A model generated the notes under the pieces. It had not been told where the DNA came from. It did no database searches and worked only from the letters and a program-made list of their open reading frames with translations. From assembly GCA_965214325.1 (NCBI GenBank), contig CBDCBG010000005.1, forward strand, positions 186,001 through 250,000: a DNA stretch of 64,000 bases, read 5' to 3'. This DNA comes from JAJEFO01 sp965214325. Lineage in GTDB: Bacteria; Pseudomonadota; Alphaproteobacteria; Rhodobacterales; Rhodobacteraceae. The first letter of the stretch is position 1. Each line of letters starts with the position of its first letter. The translations under genes and the position numbers were made by a program. Positions 61,346 to 64,000 of the stretch are shown one piece after another.

Positions 61346-62310
61346 GGTTAGGTGAATTTTGGCACCTTGTCAAAAAAAATTCCAGTACTGGAGGCTCTTG
61401 CAAGACTCTGCGTTCGTGCAGGGTTTTCCTTGAAACAGGCGTCTGCCTGAAGCTCTGGCCTGGACCTGGGGCCGCGCCCCCGCCGGGTTCTCCGAGACCC
61501 GCCTTGCGGAGCGCATGCACGAGGCTCTCGCGAAGGACGTCCTGGGAGGGGAGCTGGTCGGCCATGTCTCGCGGGACCCGACGGTGATCGAGGGCCGGAA
61601 GACGCCTGCGCCGAAGCCGGCGGCCGGGAAGAGGCCGAAGGGCGGGCGCGGCCGTCCCCGCAAGGGCGAGGAGGCGGAGAAGGGGCCCTGGCGTCTCGAA
61701 CGTCAGTCGGATGGCATGAGCCTTGACGGGATGCCCGACGACCTGCCGAAAGCCTGCGGCCACGGCGCAAGGAGGAACGCCGAGGGCTTCCCGGTCAGTT
61801 GGAGAGGATGCAGGTTTCACCTTGACACGGCCGATTGCGGCGTGCCGGTGAGCGCCGTCCTGACCTCGGCCCCGGTCCATGACAGCCAGGTCGCGATCCC
61901 CCTGGCGAAGATCGCCGCCGGACGCGTGGCCAGTCTCCACGATCCCATGGACGCGGCCCATGACGCGAAAGGGATCCGCGGGGCGAGCGAAGGGCCTTGG
62001 CCACGTCCCGGTCATCGACGTCAATCCGCGTCGCGACAGGGACCTCAGGGAGGAACTGAAGCGCGAGGCCCGGGCGCTGCGCGTGTGCGGCCTCGCCAAG
62101 CCGGAGAGCGCTCGCTGCCGGATCCGTTCCGGGGGTCGAGCGGACCAACGCGCGCCTCAAGGACGGGTTCGGCGCCCGCCATGTGCGTGTCCGGGGGCAC
62201 GCGGAAGTGTTCGGCCACCTGATGTTCGGCGTGCCCGCGCTGACGGTCGGCCAGCCGACAGCGCCTCGCCGCCCCTCCCTGACGCGCGCATTAGATCGCA
62301 CAGGGGATCA
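61346..62310 (+). pseudogene. IS1182-like transposase, multiple frameshifts
   Basis: HEALAKDVLGGELVGHVSRD, FHLDTADCGVPVSAVLTSAP and VHDSQVAIPLAKIAAGRVAS belong to the DDE domain; further pieces (GLGHVPVIDVNPRRDRDL, RHVRVRGHAEVFGHLMFG) lie in the other frames. Inserted right after the precursor gene. Confidence 0.7.
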
Positions 62311-62395
62311 GGCCTTGCTCGTCGGCAGCTCAACTCGATGGTCTTGCATGAGGCTCACTGTTTCTGTAACTGCGCCCCCCACCGTCGGTTGATCT

Positions 62396-63090
62396 GATTT
62401 TCCTGCATTTTGGCACGCAGCACGAAGTGCGCGGCATTGAGATGCAGCGTGTGCAGGCGGGCGAAGTCGAGACAGGCGCGGTCCATGATGCAAATGGCTC
62501 CCGACCCCGGGGCCTTGATGTCCAGGATGTCCAGGATGTTGACATCGTGGAGCCTTCCTTCGGTGAGGTGGATGAACGCGGGAATGTTGCCGCGCAGGTC
62601 GAGCAGCGTGTGCAGCTTGACGGCCGCCCTGGTCTTGCGGAACCGCGCCCAGGGAAAGAGGGACAGGCACAGGTCGATCGTGGAGGAATCAAGCGCGTGG
62701 ACCGTGTTGTCGGGATCGAGCCCGTCGCCTTCCCCGCGATACAGGTCCCTTGCCGCGTGGACCAGGTGCTGCGCGAACGCGGCATAGAGCCACCAGTCCC
62801 TGACGTTGTCGGCATTGGAAAGCGTGTTTCTCGCCACGCCGCCGCGGATGCCCATGTGGCAGAGCTTGCCCGCCTGGGCACGCAGGCAGGCCAGGATGTC
62901 GCGGAGGCTCGAACGTCAGGTGAGCTGGGCAAACGCCATGCACCGGCACTGATCGCCGCAGGAGAACGACTGGACCTTGCGATTGCCGCTGTACTGGTCA
63001 ACGAGGCGGTGAATGCTGTGCCATGGCAGATGATCCATGGCTTGAGCGAAGACGGGCTTCCCGGTGTACATTGCCGAACTCCGTTCTGAT
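62396..63090 (-). pseudogene. IS4-family transposase, frameshifted and truncated
   Basis: The start (MYTGKPVFAQAMDHLPWHSI) is in one frame. After a shift near 62.9 kb another carries HALDSSTIDLCLSLFPWARF, KLHTLLDLRGNIPAFIHLTE and ICIMDRACLDFARLHTL. The end with the catalytic Glu is missing at 62.4 kb. This is a different group from the DUF4338-IS4 element. Confidence 0.8.
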
Positions 63091-63099
63091 GGGATCAAA

Positions 63100-63779
63100 C
63101 GGCATGGCGCTATGGCTGGAGCGGGTGCCGTTCAGGTCGGAAGCACCTGAAAGTGAGGATTACATGATGAAAGACAATGGATTATGCAATGCCCCGATCA
63201 AGACGTCGGGACACCAGTGATGTCGATGTTTTCCTTCAAGGCCTTGACTCCGCGTGCTTGCGTGCCGGATTTGCCGGCTTGGCACGGACGCTGCCACGCG
63301 CTTCCCGAGGTCGGGACGGACGTGATTCCGCATTCCCGCCGGATCCGGACGGGATCACGGGGACCGCAGGAACGCGAGGACGTCGTCATCGGGCCTGTAG
63401 AAGCCTTCGGGAACATCCGTCGGCCGCGTCCGGTCCATCTCGCGTCTCTTGATCTACCTGCGCGCGGACCTCCGCCTCAAGGAAAGGGCTGTGGAGAGAA
63501 CCCGCGAGGGACCGGCCCGGATCAGGACGACGGAGCCTGCCCGGCAAGCCCGCAATCAGGCGCAGGGCGGGGAATGCAGTTGCCGAGGCAGGGAAACTCC
63601 GCTGAAACGGCCGGAATCGATGCCGGATGGCCAGCCGGCTTCGCCAGGGCCCGCCGAGAAAGATTGGCCGTTCCGGCTTTCGCGTTGGCGGTTGCCTAGC
63701 GCCGTGTCCCGTGTTTGAGTGAGGTCGCGAACGTGGGTCAAACACGATCTTGCCGACTCACTTCTGCGAGTGGCGTAAT
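63100..63779. other. Gap before the HlyD-like gene
   Basis: No gene recognised in 680 bases. An inverted repeat CGTGTTTGA (about 63709-63717) and TCAAACACG (about 63738-63746) lies shortly before the HlyD-like start and could be a terminator or element end. Open frames here look random. Confidence 0.35.
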
Positions 63780-64000
63780 TTGGAAAGGCGCTCCTTGTTC
63801 AACAACCCGTTTCACAATTTGTCCGCTGACGCCAAGAACGAGCGCGAGCAGCTAGACCGACTTCTCAGGATAACCGCGCCTCATGAACGTCTGGCGCTCG
63901 CCGGCACCGGGTTGGTCGTCGCGGCGTTCGTGGCCTGGTTGCTGTTCGGCAGCGTCGTTCGGAGCGTAACGGTCGACGGCGTGTTGATTGAGCCGGGAGA
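63780..64000 (+). CDS. NHLP-type HlyD secretion protein, cut by window edge
   Basis: From TTG 63780 (or 63795) the frame reads FNNPFHNLSADAKNEREQLD, then LLRITAPHERLALAG, one membrane helix (TGLVVAAFVAWLLFGSVV) and TVDGVLIEPGE. This matches the N-terminus of HlyD-like membrane-fusion proteins of NHLP bacteriocin secretion systems. The rest lies beyond 64000. It implies peptidase/ABC transporter genes follow and that the RiPP locus continues. Confidence 0.65.
   Translation, partial: MERRSLFNNPFHNLSADAKNEREQLDRLLRITAPHERLALAGTGLVVAAFVAWLLFGSVVRSVTVDGVLIEPG

Noticed and set aside
1..64000. CRISPR arrays and tRNA or rRNA genes
   Set aside because: No regular short repeat-spacer pattern was seen by eye, and no cloverleaf or rRNA signature sequence was recognised.

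Overview
The window is GC-rich DNA from a Gram-negative bacterium. A Rhodobacter-type porin, a TbpB-like surface lipoprotein, an adjacent htpX-htpG pair, an AceE-like transketolase-family enzyme and a PQQ dehydrogenase all suggest an alphaproteobacterium, probably near Rhodobacterales. Mobile DNA and decayed genes are very dense. I can recognise pieces of IS30, IS4 (two kinds), IS21, IS1634, IS630 (two), IS5, IS6, Tn3 (two), IS200/IS605, an IS1182-like element, several serine recombinases and two group II introns (one full, one fragment). Many carry frameshifts. This is the pattern of a genome under relaxed selection, such as a host-associated lineage, but the lifestyle is inference.

Layout. 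0-5 kb: IS30 relics around a porin-lipoprotein pair. 4.9-5.5 kb: a VapBC pair whose toxin has an internal stop. 5.6-10.7 kb: a nested set, in which a small lipoprotein gene is split by a DUF4338-IS4 transposon, itself split by a one-gene serine-recombinase element at the transposase catalytic motif. 10.7-12.4 kb: an IS21/IS1634 chimera. 12.6-15.6 kb: a TacA-TacT type toxin-antitoxin pair and an AAA/PD-(D/E)XK protein. 16-22.5 kb: the most chromosome-like stretch (htpX, htpG, an IS630, an AceE-like enzyme). 22.6-29.6 kb: a decayed defence and transfer island with broken hsdM, an orphan higB, a MobF relaxase fragment, a Panacea antitoxin with an unknown partner, and a defence-type reverse transcriptase with a structured leader. 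30.2-32.9 kb: a complete group II intron. 33-38.2 kb: a PQQ dehydrogenase and an autotransporter. 38.7-40.7 kb: an AbiE system behind two long perfect palindromes.

42.7-64 kb (running off the right edge): a RiPP biosynthetic locus interrupted by mobile debris. It holds an AlkB-type membrane hydroxylase fused to a GlnE-like domain, a translationally coupled YcaO cyclodehydratase with its own leader-binding domain, a relic of a second YcaO, a 372-residue unknown protein, two methyltransferases, a covalent-flavin type oxidase, an RND exporter, a nitrile-hydratase-leader (NHLP) precursor ending in a three-cysteine core, and the start of an NHLP-type HlyD secretion protein. A plausible scheme is that the YcaO protein cyclises the cysteines to thiazolines, the oxidase and methyltransferases tailor them, the AlkB domain hydroxylates product or lipid, and the HlyD and RND proteins export it. 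This locus is the best candidate for a new system, with the reverse transcriptase and its leader second.
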